Part shown: positions 17,070 through 26,105 of the stretch, one piece after another | How the letters are laid out: each line of letters starts with the position of its first letter | How positions within the stretch are numbered: the first letter of the stretch is position 1 | Origin: Pandoraea norimbergensis | GTDB lineage: Bacteria; Pseudomonadota; Gammaproteobacteria; Burkholderiales; Burkholderiaceae | Assembly: GCF_001465545.3 (NCBI RefSeq) | Contig: NZ_CP013480.3 | Coordinates: 5,208,001-5,272,000 of the forward strand | Direction: 5' to 3' | DNA: 64,000 nt | Notes under the pieces: model-generated | What the model saw: the letters and a program-made list of their open reading frames with translations, nothing else | What the model was told of the DNA's origin: nothing | The model's database searches: none | Translations under genes and position numbers: made by a program

Positions 17070-18446
17070 TTGGAAAACTTCTTACTGATCGTCGCTGCGA
17101 TCCTGCTGGTGTTTCTTAACGGCTTTTTCGTGGCGGCGGAATTCGGCCTCGTCAAACTGCGCCAGACGCGCGTTCACATCATTGCCCGCCAACGCGGTTG
17201 GCGCGGGCGTGTCCTGGCCAAGGTTCACGGCCAACTCGACACCTACCTCTCTGCGTGCCAACTCGGCATCACCCTCGCCTCGCTCGGCCTGGGCTGGATC
17301 GGCGAGCCGGCGTTTGCGCGCGTGCTCACGCCGTTGTTCGCCGCCATTGGCGTCACCTCGCCCGAGCTGATTCACGGGCTGGCGTTCTTCATCGCGTTCT
17401 TCACGATCTCGTATCTGCACATCGTCGTGGGCGAACTCGCGCCGAAATCGATGGCACTGCGCATGCCGGAAGCCGTCTCGGTGTGGACGGCTGCACCGCT
17501 CTACGGCTTCTACTGGATGATGTACCCGGCGATCTGGGTGCTGAACCACAGTGCCAACCGCCTGCTGCGGTGGACGGGTCTCGACCCGTCGCACGGTGCC
17601 GAAGCGCACTACTCTGCGGACGAAATCAAGCTCATCGTGCGCGGAGGTGCTGCGAGTGAAAAACTCTCTCGCGACGACTGGAACGTGGTGGCCTACGCCA
17701 TCGACTTCAGCGACCTGACCGTGTCCGATCTGATGCGCCCGATGAGCGAAGTGGCGGCGTTTCGACGCGACGCGACGTTCACCGAGAATATGGACACGGC
17801 CTACCGCCACCGCTACAGCCGCTATCCGTTCTTCGATAACGACGGTGAAACCGTGCTCGGCGTGATTCACCTGAAGGACTTGTTCCTCGCCGAACATCAT
17901 GGTCAGTCGATTGCCGACTTGGGCAGCATGGCGCGGCCGGTTGAGCGCGTGAAGCCGGACATGCCCGCGCGCGAGCTGTTCCAGCGTTTTCGCCGGGGCG
18001 CACCGCACTTTGCCATCGTTGGATGGCCTGATCAAAAACCGATCGGCTTCCTCACGCTCGACAACCTGCTCTCGGCACTCGTCGGCAAGATTCGCGACGA
18101 ATTCCGTCAAACGGAAGACGACTGGACGCGCATGGAAGACGGCACGCTGATTGGGCGCGGCAGCTTGCCGATCCTGACACTCGAGCGTGCACTGGGACTG
18201 GATATCCCCAGCGAACACGCCGAATCGGTGGGCGGCCTGATCATGGACGCCCTCGCCTATCTGCCGCGCGAAGGCCAGAAGATCGACTTCGACGGCTTCT
18301 CGGTCGTCGTCAAAAAGATGCAGGGCCCTCGCATCGTGCTCGTGCGTGTGTATCCCGATGGGGTGCGCGAAGCGGGCGAAGCGGGCGAAGCGGGCGAGGC
18401 CGCTGAAGCGCGTGAAGCCCGTGGCAAGGCCTCCGACGCCGCCTGA
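17070..18446 (+). CDS. CNNM/CorC-family membrane protein with CBS pair (hemolysin-like)
   Basis: Inner-membrane protein of about 458 residues, built as an N-terminal DUF21/CNNM domain with four membrane segments, two CBS domains and a C-terminal CorC_HlyC domain. Markers are ENFLLIVAAILLVFLNGFFVAAEFGLVKLRQTRV, SACQLGITLASLGLGWIGEPAFA, YLHIVVGELAPKSMALRMPE, VSDLMRPMSEV, RYPFFDNDGETVLGVIHLKDLF and VGGLIMDALAYLPREGQKIDFDGF. Members are linked to Mg2+ or other divalent-ion efflux. No ATG lies at the right place; TTG at 17070 gives a product starting exactly where the family starts. The C-terminus ends in an Ala/Glu/Gly-rich tail made by three 9-bp DNA repeats (18368-18394). Confidence 0.87.
   Translation: MENFLLIVAAILLVFLNGFFVAAEFGLVKLRQTRVHIIARQRGWRGRVLAKVHGQLDTYLSACQLGITLASLGLGWIGEPAFARVLTPLFAAIGVTSPELIHGLAFFIAFFTISYLHIVVGELAPKSMALRMPEAVSVWTAAPLYGFYWMMYPAIWVLNHSANRLLRWTGLDPSHGAEAHYSADEIKLIVRGGAASEKLSRDDWNVVAYAIDFSDLTVSDLMRPMSEVAAFRRDATFTENMDTAYRHRYSRYPFFDNDGETVLGVIHLKDLFLAEHHGQSIADLGSMARPVERVKPDMPARELFQRFRRGAPHFAIVGWPDQKPIGFLTLDNLLSALVGKIRDEFRQTEDDWTRMEDGTLIGRGSLPILTLERALGLDIPSEHAESVGGLIMDALAYLPREGQKIDFDGFSVVVKKMQGPRIVLVRVYPDGVREAGEAGEAGEAAEAREARGKASDAA
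18368..18394. repeat. Three tandem 9-bp repeats inside the CNNM gene
   Basis: CGAAGCGGG is repeated three times without a break (18368-18376, 18377-18385, 18386-18394) and encodes a repeated Glu-Ala-Gly unit in the disordered C-terminal tail. In-frame expansion or loss would be tolerated. Confidence 0.85.
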
Positions 18447-18658
18447 CATCCCCTGCGACCCTAAGGATTTCCCGGAATGTGGCGGTGCAGCAACGGGCGG
18501 GTGATGCCTGATTGATGCCCGCTGCGTCCCCCGACAGACTACGCTCTATAAGTGCCAAATCCCGATCGAGGAAGGCATGCGTTGCGGGGGTATTACGTAC
18601 GTCGCGCTCCGTACGAGCGTGGCCGTACGGCTGGGGCTGCGGCCAGGGGAGTCCCGAA

Positions 18659-19807
18659 GTGGACGACACGGGGAACACGGGGAAGTTGACGCTCGATGCG
18701 TTGATCGGCACCTGCTACGACGGGGTGCTCGACGAAGCGCGCTGGGACGAGGCACTGCGCGGCATCAACCGGTGGGTGGGGGGCATGGGCTTCCACTCGG
18801 TCACCTGGGACCGCTCACGCCACTGCGCGACACGCGACTCACACACACTGGAGACCTCGCCGGAAGTCATCCGCGAGTTTCTGGAAAAGCTTGCGCCTTC
18901 CGATCCGCGCGTGAGCCTGATGCTGCGCCAGCCCATTGGCCACGCGATGCGTTGCCACCATCACTTGAGCGACCGCTATGTCGCGCGCAGCGAACTGTTC
19001 AACGAATTCCTGATTCCCAACGGCGTGCGCTACACGTACGGCCTGCATCTCGAAGGCGCCGACGGCACCAGCGAATTGCTGGCGATCTTGCGCTCGCCGG
19101 ATCATGTCCCGTTTGAAGACGCGGACGCCGACCCCGAACTCGAAATTCTGACGCAGCATCTGGCGCGCGCCGCACGCCTGCGCGCGGGCACGCGACACCT
19201 GCAAGCGCAGGCCGCGATGGGCATGGCCGTGCTCGATCAACTGGAACTGGCCGTCATCATTACTGACGACACGGCGCATGCTCACTACCTGAACGCGGCA
19301 GCGCACCAGTTGTTGGGAGAGACACGAAACATCGCCATCCGCAGTGGCAAGTTCGGGGCCTTGCTGCCGAACGACGAGCGGGCGCTGCGGCGCCTGATCG
19401 CGCAGGCCACGGCACCGATGCCGGTGGCCGGCAGCCATCGTCTGCACGGCGAGAATCAACGGCACTGGGTCGTAACCGCGCTGCCATTGCGCGAGTCTCA
19501 CGCGTGCGCTGCGCCGTGGCAGCGCCCCATGACCATGCTCACCATCGGCGAGCTGGACCGGCGCGTGTCGTTGAGTCCTTACACGCTGAAGGTGCTGTTC
19601 GGGTTGTCGCCTGCCGAAGCCCGTCTGGCCCTAGCGTTGGCGGAGGGGACGGAATTGACGCAGTACGCGCTGGACGCGAAGGTGGCCATCAACACGGCGA
19701 GAACGCAGTTGCGCCACGTCTTCGACAAGACAGGGTGCCGCCGGCAAGCCGACCTGTTGCGGCTGCTGCATGCCATCCCGGCATTGCGAATTCACGCGCC
19801 GGCATAA
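18659..19807 (+). CDS. LuxR-type helix-turn-helix regulator
   Basis: Cytosolic regulator of about 382 residues. The C-terminal 65 residues form a LuxR/FixJ-type HTH: LSPAEARLALALAEGTELTQYALDAKVAINTARTQLRHVFDKTGCRRQADLLRLL. The preceding region has a weak PAS-like stretch near AVIITDDTAHAHYLNAAAHQLLGETRNI. The N-terminal 200 residues (LTLDALIGTCYDGVLDEARWDEALRGINRWVGGMGFHSVTW) resemble the sensory part of large single-protein LuxR regulators common in Burkholderiales. A GTG at 18659 preceded by AGGGGAG is chosen as start; an ATG at 18512 would add 49 Arg-rich residues. The ligand is unknown. It is not next to a luxI gene, so quorum sensing is not implied. Confidence 0.82.
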   Translation: MDDTGNTGKLTLDALIGTCYDGVLDEARWDEALRGINRWVGGMGFHSVTWDRSRHCATRDSHTLETSPEVIREFLEKLAPSDPRVSLMLRQPIGHAMRCHHHLSDRYVARSELFNEFLIPNGVRYTYGLHLEGADGTSELLAILRSPDHVPFEDADADPELEILTQHLARAARLRAGTRHLQAQAAMGMAVLDQLELAVIITDDTAHAHYLNAAAHQLLGETRNIAIRSGKFGALLPNDERALRRLIAQATAPMPVAGSHRLHGENQRHWVVTALPLRESHACAAPWQRPMTMLTIGELDRRVSLSPYTLKVLFGLSPAEARLALALAEGTELTQYALDAKVAINTARTQLRHVFDKTGCRRQADLLRLLHAIPALRIHAPA

Positions 19808-19842
19808 CCCGCATCGACGGGCACAGCGCAAGGGAATTTGAA

Positions 19843-19870
19843 CGACGAGGCCGCTGATCGGGCCTCGTCG
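19843..19870. terminator. Hairpin between convergent genes, possible bidirectional terminator
   Basis: CGACGAGGCC (19843-19852) and GGCCTCGTCG (19861-19870) make a perfect 10-bp stem with an 8-base loop between the LuxR-type gene (plus) and ycgR (minus). There is no long T-run, so its efficiency is uncertain. Confidence 0.55.
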
Positions 19871-19896
19871 GTGCCACTCACACGAACAACACGCCA

Positions 19897-20664
19897 TCAG
19901 GCGCGTGCGAACGCCTTGCGGTTCAGTTCGAGTTGGGTGATGAGCTTTTGCAGACGCGATTCGGCCGTGCGCGAGAGCGCGATATAGCGGCAGCCGATGT
20001 GATATTCCACGTCCTTCGGCAGCGGTACGGTGCGCAGGTTGCATACCTCAAGATCGACCTGCACCGTTCCGTAGTCGCGCAGTTCGACCTCGGCGTGCAT
20101 GAGCATCGAGCCCTTCGGAATCTCTGCGGCCACTTCAGCGCGCGTGCGCAGCCCCAAACCACCAAGCGACAGATCGAATACGTTCAGACGCAGCGGTGCG
20201 TCTTCCGGGAACTTGACGGTGCATTGGTACGGATCAAGGATCGGCGTCTTCACGCGGAAATAATCGCGGCGCTGCAAGCGCACGAGCGATTCCGGATACG
20301 ACGCATAGAACGCCGGGTAGCCTTCGTACTCGCGCTCTTCGATGTCGCCGATCGGAAAGTGCACCTGAATGCCTTCAGGCACCCCGACGAACAGCGCGCG
20401 CTTGTTGGCAAGCAGTGCGCGGTTTTCCGTCTCGACACCACCCCAGTCGAAATAGAAGCCACGGGCTTGCGGCTCGACCTTGAGCAATCGGGTGACGAGT
20501 TGACGTTGCCCGTTGGCGAAATACACCGTCATGAAGTCGCCGCGGGTGGCCAGGTGACGTAACACGCCCCCAATTTCAAGCGGATTGCTGATGCGATACG
20601 AGTCGTGCAGTTGGGACTCGTCGTCGGTGGGCGGCGGCGTCAGCTGCGGTTCTGTCGTTTCCAT
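19897..20664 (-). CDS. ycgR: YcgR-like flagellar brake protein, PilZ c-di-GMP receptor
   Basis: Cytosolic c-di-GMP effector of 255 residues that in enterobacteria binds the flagellar motor and slows swimming. The N-terminal YcgR domain shows YRISNPLEIGGVLRHLATRGDFMTVYFANGQRQLVTRLLKVE. The C-terminal PilZ domain has the ligand motif LQRRDYFRVKTP (RxxxR) and DLSLGGLGLR (D/NxSxxG). Both are intact, so c-di-GMP binding is expected. The start METTEPQLTPPP at 20664 is preceded by an AGG-type ribosome site; upstream in-frame sequence is Arg/Trp-rich and not family-like. No flagellar genes are adjacent. It complements the c-di-GMP synthesis and degradation genes at 54-59 kb in this window. Confidence 0.93.
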   Translation of the reverse strand: METTEPQLTPPPTDDESQLHDSYRISNPLEIGGVLRHLATRGDFMTVYFANGQRQLVTRLLKVEPQARGFYFDWGGVETENRALLANKRALFVGVPEGIQVHFPIGDIEEREYEGYPAFYASYPESLVRLQRRDYFRVKTPILDPYQCTVKFPEDAPLRLNVFDLSLGGLGLRTRAEVAAEIPKGSMLMHAEVELRDYGTVQVDLEVCNLRTVPLPKDVEYHIGCRYIALSRTAESRLQKLITQLELNRKAFARA

Positions 20665-20941
20665 ACCTGATCTTCTATTTATCCCCGATACGACCGCACA
20701 AGCCGTACGAATTAAGCCTTGGGACTGGCCGGGCCGCTCTGCCTGACGGCGACGAGACGAACTCCACGGCACTCGACGACACATCACGTGGCACCACGTG
20801 ATTAACGGCCATCGCCCGGAAATATTGAGTGCATCGGCCTGTGGGCAAACTGCTCCCCGTACCCACACGCCACACTTGGGTGCCCGAAAGCACCTTCACC
20901 CCACTTACCTTGCTATTACGCGACTGCGCTGCGGATTCGGC

Positions 20942-21577
20942 TTAGCGATGTACCGCGGCCATCAGCGCGCCAAACCCCATGAACACGCCACCGCTGATCC
21001 GGTTGAAGGCCTTGAGCACGCGCGCTTCGCGCAGATACGGTGCAATGCGCAGACCGCCCGTGGCGTACACGAGATACCAGCTCATCTCGATGACGGCGAA
21101 CGTGCCGAGCAGAATCGAGAACTGCGGCAGCTTGGCCGCGACCGGGTCGATGAACTGCGGCAGGAATGCGGCAGCAAACAGAATCGCCTTCGGGTTGCTT
21201 GCCGCGACCAGAAAGCCGGATTTGAAAAGCTTGCCGAAGCTGGAATCCTCCGCAGCGGCGGGGGCGCTCAGACTGGCAGCGTTATGGGTATCGACCGGCG
21301 AGCGCCAGCTCTTGTAGCCGAGATAGATGAGATAGGCGGCGCCGGCGTAGCGCAGGGTGTCGAACACCATCGGCCAGGCCTTGAGCACCGCGCCGAGACC
21401 GGCGGCCGAAATCGACATCATGGCAATGAGCGCGGTCATGCAGCCGGCCATCGTGCCGGCGGCGGGGCGCAAACCGTGGCGCGCGCCATGCGTCATGACG
21501 AGCAGCATGTTCGGGCCCGGCGTTGCCGACACGAAGAAGACGGTGACCACGTACAGCCACCACGTTTGCAGGCTCAT
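20942..21577 (-). CDS. LysE/RhtB-family amino-acid exporter
   Basis: Inner-membrane exporter of 211 residues with six hydrophobic segments. The N-terminus LYVVTVFFVSATPGPNMLLVMTHGARHGLRPAAGTMAGCMTA carries the LysE/RhtB signature (TPGPN..), and YAGAAYLIYLGYKSWRSP and SGFLVAASNPKAILFAAAFLPQFI are equally typical. The start at MSLQTWW (21577) is preceded by GAGG; an ATG eight codons upstream is less likely. Substrate, probably an amino acid or derivative, cannot be read from sequence. It is separated from cspA upstream by the cspA terminator, so it should have its own promoter. Confidence 0.88.
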   Translation of the reverse strand: MSLQTWWLYVVTVFFVSATPGPNMLLVMTHGARHGLRPAAGTMAGCMTALIAMMSISAAGLGAVLKAWPMVFDTLRYAGAAYLIYLGYKSWRSPVDTHNAASLSAPAAAEDSSFGKLFKSGFLVAASNPKAILFAAAFLPQFIDPVAAKLPQFSILLGTFAVIEMSWYLVYATGGLRIAPYLREARVLKAFNRISGGVFMGFGALMAAVHR

Positions 21578-21691
21578 GATTGCCTCGAAAAAATGCTTCA
21601 CACATTACGATCAGGCATTGTAGCGTCGAACCGCTGCGGTGGCATCGTTCGCGTGCACGTCCTGCGCGTTTCAGTGACGATCGACGGTCCA

Positions 21692-21733
21692 GAAAAACAA
21701 ACAGGCCCGATGACTTTCGTCATCGAGCCTGTT
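21692..21733 (-). terminator. Rho-independent terminator of cspA
   Basis: On the minus strand AACAGGCTCGATGAC (21733-21719), a GAAA tetraloop and GTCATCGGGCCTGTT (21714-21700) give a 15-bp stem with one mismatch or wobble, followed by TGTTTTT. It lies about 57 bases after the cspA stop. Confidence 0.9.
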
Positions 21734-21789
21734 CTTTCCGTGGAGCGCCCCCGTTACCGGGGATACTCACGAATACGTATCAAGTGCTA

Positions 21790-21993
21790 TTACAGCGGCT
21801 TGATGTTCGCAGCTTGCTTGCCCTTCGGGCCAGTCTTCACTTCGAACTGAACGCGTTGGTTTTCTTGCAGCGTCTTGAAACCATCTGCACGCACTTCCGA
21901 GAAGTGAGCGAAGAGATCTTCACCGCCTGCGTCCGGGGTGATGAAGCCGAAGCCCTTAGCGTCGTTGAACCACTTAACAATACCGGTTTCCAT
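21790..21993 (-). CDS. cspA: Cold-shock protein, CspA family
   Basis: Single-stranded nucleic-acid-binding protein of 67 residues, the standard size. The start [34 protein letters not shown] contains RNP1 (KGFGFI) and an RNP2 variant (LFAHF where VFVHF is usual). The end [13 protein letters not shown] is also typical. The ATG at 21993 follows AGGAAAAAAC. Consensus promoter boxes lie about 145-175 bases upstream, which gives a long untranslated leader as in the cold-regulated csp mRNAs. It has its own strong terminator. Several Csp paralogues are usual in this family of bacteria, so the name cspA is generic. Confidence 0.95.
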   Translation of the reverse strand: METGIVKWFNDAKGFGFITPDAGGEDLFAHFSEVRADGFKTLQENQRVQFEVKTGPKGKQAANIKPL

Positions 21994-22138
21994 GTTTTTT
22001 CCTAATAAACATAATGCCTGGGGTCGACATGACCCCTCCAGCGCTGACAATCAAGGGAAAATGAAGGACTAGAAACCAGCGAGAAGCAGGAAAACTACGT
22101 CTGACAACAACTTCGCGGCTTGACAATCTGCAATTGGT

Positions 22139-22167
22139 TTTATACGTGGCAAAGCCACGCTTGTCAA
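22139..22167 (-). promoter_or_regulatory. Consensus sigma-70 promoter of cspA with a hairpin in its spacer
   Basis: Read on the minus strand: TTGACA (22167-22162), a 17-base spacer, TATAAA (22144-22139). The spacer contains CGTGGC-TTT-GCCACG, a perfect 6-bp inverted repeat. Transcription would start near 22131, giving a leader of about 135-140 bases before the cspA ATG. On the opposite strand TTGACA at 22120-22125 with TATACG at 22141-22146 (15-base spacer) is a weaker, overlapping divergent candidate. Confidence 0.78.
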
Positions 22168-22413
22168 CTGGGAATATGCTGCATATTACGTAACAGTTTC
22201 TCGTATATAGCAGGGAATTTGCGCGTTGATCGACGATCAGAGAGGGTCTCGCAGCCCGTACAATGGGCGTTTTGCACCGTGCTCATGCCGTCGCCGCGCA
22301 CCCGGACCCGTCTTTCGTGCTGCCAGAAGTAACCTTCAGGCAACTTTCGGCCACCCCGCTCAGCCTTGCCTGCTGTGCCTCGCGACCGCCTCTGGGCCCT
22401 AACCTGCCAACGG

Positions 22414-23292
22414 ATGGAGCCTACTTACCTCGTGCGACCGCCCCGGTTGCAACCTGAAGTGCCGACGCCGCTTGCCGCGTCGCCTCACCCCATCGATTTG
22501 TGTAACAAACGCGATGTCCCTGCGGTTCACAAATTATCGAATCGGCGCCTCGGCTGGTCGCGCTGGCGTGCGCACGCCGTCAGTCTGGCCGTCTGCGCCA
22601 CGCTGGCGGCCTGCGCAGGCACGCCGACCTACGGCCCGGTTCCCGCAGGCAGTTACCGCGTGGCCTCCGGAGACACCCTCTACGGCATTGCCCGCGCCAA
22701 TAACGCCAGCACGGCCGATCTGGTGCGCTGGAACGGCCTGACCGACCCCGACAAGATCGAAGTGGGTCAGGTGCTGCGCGTCGTGCCACCAGCCGGCGCG
22801 TCCAGCGCCCCGGTGGCGGCTTCGGGTAGTGCATCGCCGGGGAGCACAGCCAAACCGCGTCCGAAGGCCCAGCCCGCCCCCAAGGCGGCACCTGCGCCGG
22901 TTGCGCCGCGCACGGCAACCAACAAGATTGCGATGATCTGGCCCGCCGACGGCCCCGTGCTGTCGAATTTCAATGGCAGCAGCAACAAGGGTGTCGATAT
23001 CGGCGGCAAATCGGGTGACCCGGTCTACGCGGCCGCCGCAGGCAAAGTCGTGTACGCCGGCAGCGGCTTGCGCGGGTATGGCAATCTGGTGATGGTGCAG
23101 CACGACAACGGCTATCTGACGGCGTACGCCCACAACCGCGCCGTCCTGGTCAAGGAAGGGGCCGCCGTGACCAAGGGCCAGAAGATTGCCGAGATGGGAG
23201 ACACCGACTCTCACGGCACCGTCAAACTGCACTTCGAAGTGCGCCAGAAGGGCACGCCGTTCAATCCTCGCGACTTCCTGCCGTCACGCTGA
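22414..23292 (+). CDS. NlpD-like LysM/M23 lipoprotein, probable amidase activator
   Basis: Outer-membrane lipoprotein of the NlpD/EnvC kind. A signal peptide with lipobox (VSLAVCATLAAC) is followed by a LysM domain (GSYRVASGDTLYGIARANNASTADLVRWNGLTDPDKIEVGQVLRV). A Pro/Ala/Lys linker and a C-terminal LytM/M23 domain complete it. In the LytM domain the metal-binding HxxxD motif is NKGVDIGG, so the first His is lost, as in NlpD, which activates AmiC rather than cutting peptidoglycan itself. LKLHFEVR-like VKLHFEVRQKGTPFNPRDFLP ends the protein. The start is unsure: ATG 22414 gives a long n-region, while TTG 22498 would place the start 39 residues before the lipid-modified Cys. It is not next to surE, pcm or rpoS. 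Confidence 0.85.
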   Translation: MEPTYLVRPPRLQPEVPTPLAASPHPIDLCNKRDVPAVHKLSNRRLGWSRWRAHAVSLAVCATLAACAGTPTYGPVPAGSYRVASGDTLYGIARANNASTADLVRWNGLTDPDKIEVGQVLRVVPPAGASSAPVAASGSASPGSTAKPRPKAQPAPKAAPAPVAPRTATNKIAMIWPADGPVLSNFNGSSNKGVDIGGKSGDPVYAAAAGKVVYAGSGLRGYGNLVMVQHDNGYLTAYAHNRAVLVKEGAAVTKGQKIAEMGDTDSHGTVKLHFEVRQKGTPFNPRDFLPSR

Positions 23293-23322
23293 TCGTCAGC
23301 GCTCACCGAGCGCACACAAACA

Positions 23323-23362
23323 AAAGGGCTGAGACCTGTACAAGACAGGACTCAGCCCTTTG
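23323..23362. terminator. Bidirectional terminator between the NlpD-like gene and opgH
   Basis: AAAGGGCTGAG-A-CCTGT and ACAGG-A-CTCAGCCCTTT pair with one internal mismatch around a short loop. The plus strand ends in TTTGTT, the minus strand in TTTTGTTTG. It serves two convergent genes. Confidence 0.85.
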
Positions 23363-23402
23363 TTCTTAACCTCGTAAGCTCAGTTCGGCGGGTTCAGCCC
23401 GC

Positions 23403-26105
23403 TCAAGCCGACGCCAGAAACCCCTGCGACAACCCATTGGCACGTGCATCACGCCAGTCGCGATGCGCGCGCGGATCGCTCCACACCAGCAGATGCAACG
23501 CCGCCAGCCCGCGCGGGTCGTTGAGCAGTTCCCACTTCTGCGTGTTCGTCAGCTTGGCCGGCCCCTTGAGCAGCGCCGCCTCGACGCGCCCGGCCCGAAT
23601 CGTGTCGTGCTTCGGATCGTCGTGCGTCGGCGCCACGCTCGCGGCCACCAGCGCATTGGCCATCGGGTCGACCACCGCATCCACGAAGCTCACGTACGAG
23701 CGCGCCTCATCGGTGTACTTCTCCGTCATGCGCAGCTCTTTCGGCGGCCACGATTCTTCCGGAATCAGGAACAGGCGCGCCCGCTTCAGCCCGCGTCCCA
23801 GCGACACGCGGCTGGAGAACACCGACACCGGAATCGAAATCATCATCGAGCCGACGATCGGCATAAGCCACCAGATGAAATCGGGATTGAGCCAGTACAC
23901 CAATGCGCCCCAGCCCATGCCGATGATCGTTTGCAGACCGTGACGGCGAATCGCTTCGCCCCAATGCGTCTCGGCGTCCTCACGCGGCGGCGATTTCCAT
24001 TGAATGGCGATCCCCGTGAGTGCGGCCAGCACGAACTGCGTGTGGAACAACATGCGCACCGGCGCCAGCACCGCAGAAAACACGAGCTCGATGAACATGC
24101 TTACCGTCACCGCGAACCAGCCGCCGAAACGCTTCGCGCCCTTCACCCAGATCAGCAGCACCGCCAGAATCTTCGGCAGGAAGAGCAACGTGGCCGTCGC
24201 CGAGAACAACGCCAGCGCCCGCTCGGGATGCCACTCCGGCCAGACCGGGAACAACTGCCGCGGCGCCGTGAAGTACTCCGGCACGACAAGCGTGTGCTTG
24301 GCCAGTAGACATGTCGACAAAATCAGGAACACGAACCACAACGGCGCGGAGACATAAGCCATCGCCCCCGTCACGAACACGGCGCGGTGCACCGGGTGCA
24401 TTCCTTCGGCGAGGAACAGCCGGAAGTTCATCAGGTTGCCCTGACACCAACGGCGGTCGCGCTTGAGTTCATCGAGCAGGTTGGGCGGCATTTCTTCGTA
24501 GCTGCCCGGCAGATCGTAGGCAATCCATACGCCCCAGCCAGCACGGCGCATGAGCGCCGCCTCGACGAAGTCGTGCGAGAGAATCGCGCCCGACAATGCG
24601 CCCTTGCCCGGCAACGGCGCGAGCGCGCAGTGCTCCATGAACGGCTTGAGACGGATGATGGCGTTGTGGCCCCAGTAGTGCGACTCGCCCAACTGCCAGT
24701 AATGCAGCCCGGCGGTGAAGAGCGGACCGTACACGCGCCCGGCAAACTGCTGCAAGCGCGCATAGAACGTCTCGCGCCCTGCGGCCAGCGGTGCGGTCTG
24801 GATCAACCCGGCACTCGGGTGCGACTCCATCATGCGCACGAGTTTGGTCAGGCACTCACCGCTCATCACGCTGTCGGCATCGAGCACGATCATGTAGCGG
24901 TAGTTGCTGCCCCAGCGACGGCAGAAGTCGTCGAGGTTGCCGCTCTTGCGCTTCACGCGGCGCTGACGCCTGCGATAGAAAATGCGGCCGAAGCCACCGA
25001 CTTCGCGGCACAGTGCCTGCCACGCATCGACCTCGGCCGTACAGTTATCGGCCTCGTTCGAATCCGACAGGATGAAGAAGTCGAATCGCTCGAGCGAATC
25101 GGTCTTCGCGAGCGACTCATACGTCGCGCGAAGGCCCGCGAACACGCGGCCAACGTCTTCGTTACAGATCGGCATCACGATGGCGGTGCGCGCATCGGGG
25201 GCAATCGGTGCGTCGCCCGCCGCCATCTTCGAGATCATGTGGCGCTCGCCACCGACCAGCAGAACGAAGAAGCCGAAGATCGCGGTCCAGAAGCCTGCCG
25301 ATACCCAGCCGAACAACAGCACGAACAGCGCGAGTACGGCGAATTCAAGCGGATCGGCCCCGTGATACGGCAACACCGACGCCATGAAGTGCGTGGCGAG
25401 TGCGGTCTGCGCGATCATCAGCGCAAGCAGCGTCCAGCGGCGGCGACGCCCCGCCTGCGACCAGCGGCCTTTCGGATCGGGGGCGTCACGCACCAGCGGA
25501 TCGGGATCTTTGCGCCCCGTGATGGCGCGCCAGAGACGTCCCAGCGGATTGAGCGACCACGGACGCGGCACGAGCGACGTGCGACGCACCGGCGGCGCAA
25601 TGCGCAGCGTCTCGACACCGCGGACTTCGTTCAAGCCTGCGGCAGCCGCCAGCGAACCGCCTTCCGTGAGCGAAAGACGCGCCGGTTGCGAAGCCAGCAC
25701 GGCGTCGCTATCGGATTCGATTTCGGCGATATCGGGCACATGCCACGCCGTCGGAGCGACAGGCGACAGCACACCTGCCGGTGAGGCAGTCGCCTGCGTG
25801 CCGGCAGCGTCTTGCACTGGCGCGGTCACGGCGTCGCCCTCATCGGCATCGGCGGATTCCATGCCCTCTACGTCCGCAGCAACATCACTCGGCGGCACCA
25901 CCGCAACCTCCTCACCATTCGCAATGCGAGCGGTGAGCAGACGCTGGATACGGGTCAGCACGTCGAGCGAATCGCCGCCGTCACGCTGTGCCTGAGCCAG
26001 CAATGCGCGGCGCTTTTCGGCGGGCAGGGGCAGCCGGTCGACGTAAAGCTCGTCGACCGGGATATCGGAGCGATCGCTCACTCGGGGGGTAACAGGTAGC
26101 TCCAC
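23403..26105 (-). CDS. opgH: Glucans biosynthesis glucosyltransferase OpgH (MdoH)
   Basis: Inner-membrane glucosyltransferase (GT2) that makes and exports the linear beta-1,2-glucan backbone of osmoregulated periplasmic glucans. The product is about 900 residues, slightly longer than the 847 of E. coli because of an acidic N-terminal region. Core motifs are [103 protein letters not shown] and RDRRWCQGN, the D,D,D,QxxRW set. Start codons are GTG at 26105 or GTG at 26081. The latter overlaps the opgG stop by four bases (GTGA) and is an equally good choice. It forms an operon with opgG. Confidence 0.96.
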   Translation of the reverse strand: MELPVTPRVSDRSDIPVDELYVDRLPLPAEKRRALLAQAQRDGGDSLDVLTRIQRLLTARIANGEEVAVVPPSDVAADVEGMESADADEGDAVTAPVQDAAGTQATASPAGVLSPVAPTAWHVPDIAEIESDSDAVLASQPARLSLTEGGSLAAAAGLNEVRGVETLRIAPPVRRTSLVPRPWSLNPLGRLWRAITGRKDPDPLVRDAPDPKGRWSQAGRRRRWTLLALMIAQTALATHFMASVLPYHGADPLEFAVLALFVLLFGWVSAGFWTAIFGFFVLLVGGERHMISKMAAGDAPIAPDARTAIVMPICNEDVGRVFAGLRATYESLAKTDSLERFDFFILSDSNEADNCTAEVDAWQALCREVGGFGRIFYRRRQRRVKRKSGNLDDFCRRWGSNYRYMIVLDADSVMSGECLTKLVRMMESHPSAGLIQTAPLAAGRETFYARLQQFAGRVYGPLFTAGLHYWQLGESHYWGHNAIIRLKPFMEHCALAPLPGKGALSGAILSHDFVEAALMRRAGWGVWIAYDLPGSYEEMPPNLLDELKRDRRWCQGNLMNFRLFLAEGMHPVHRAVFVTGAMAYVSAPLWFVFLILSTCLLAKHTLVVPEYFTAPRQLFPVWPEWHPERALALFSATATLLFLPKILAVLLIWVKGAKRFGGWFAVTVSMFIELVFSAVLAPVRMLFHTQFVLAALTGIAIQWKSPPREDAETHWGEAIRRHGLQTIIGMGWGALVYWLNPDFIWWLMPIVGSMMISIPVSVFSSRVSLGRGLKRARLFLIPEESWPPKELRMTEKYTDEARSYVSFVDAVVDPMANALVAASVAPTHDDPKHDTIRAGRVEAALLKGPAKLTNTQKWELLNDPRGLAALHLLVWSDPRAHRDWRDARANGLSQGFLASA

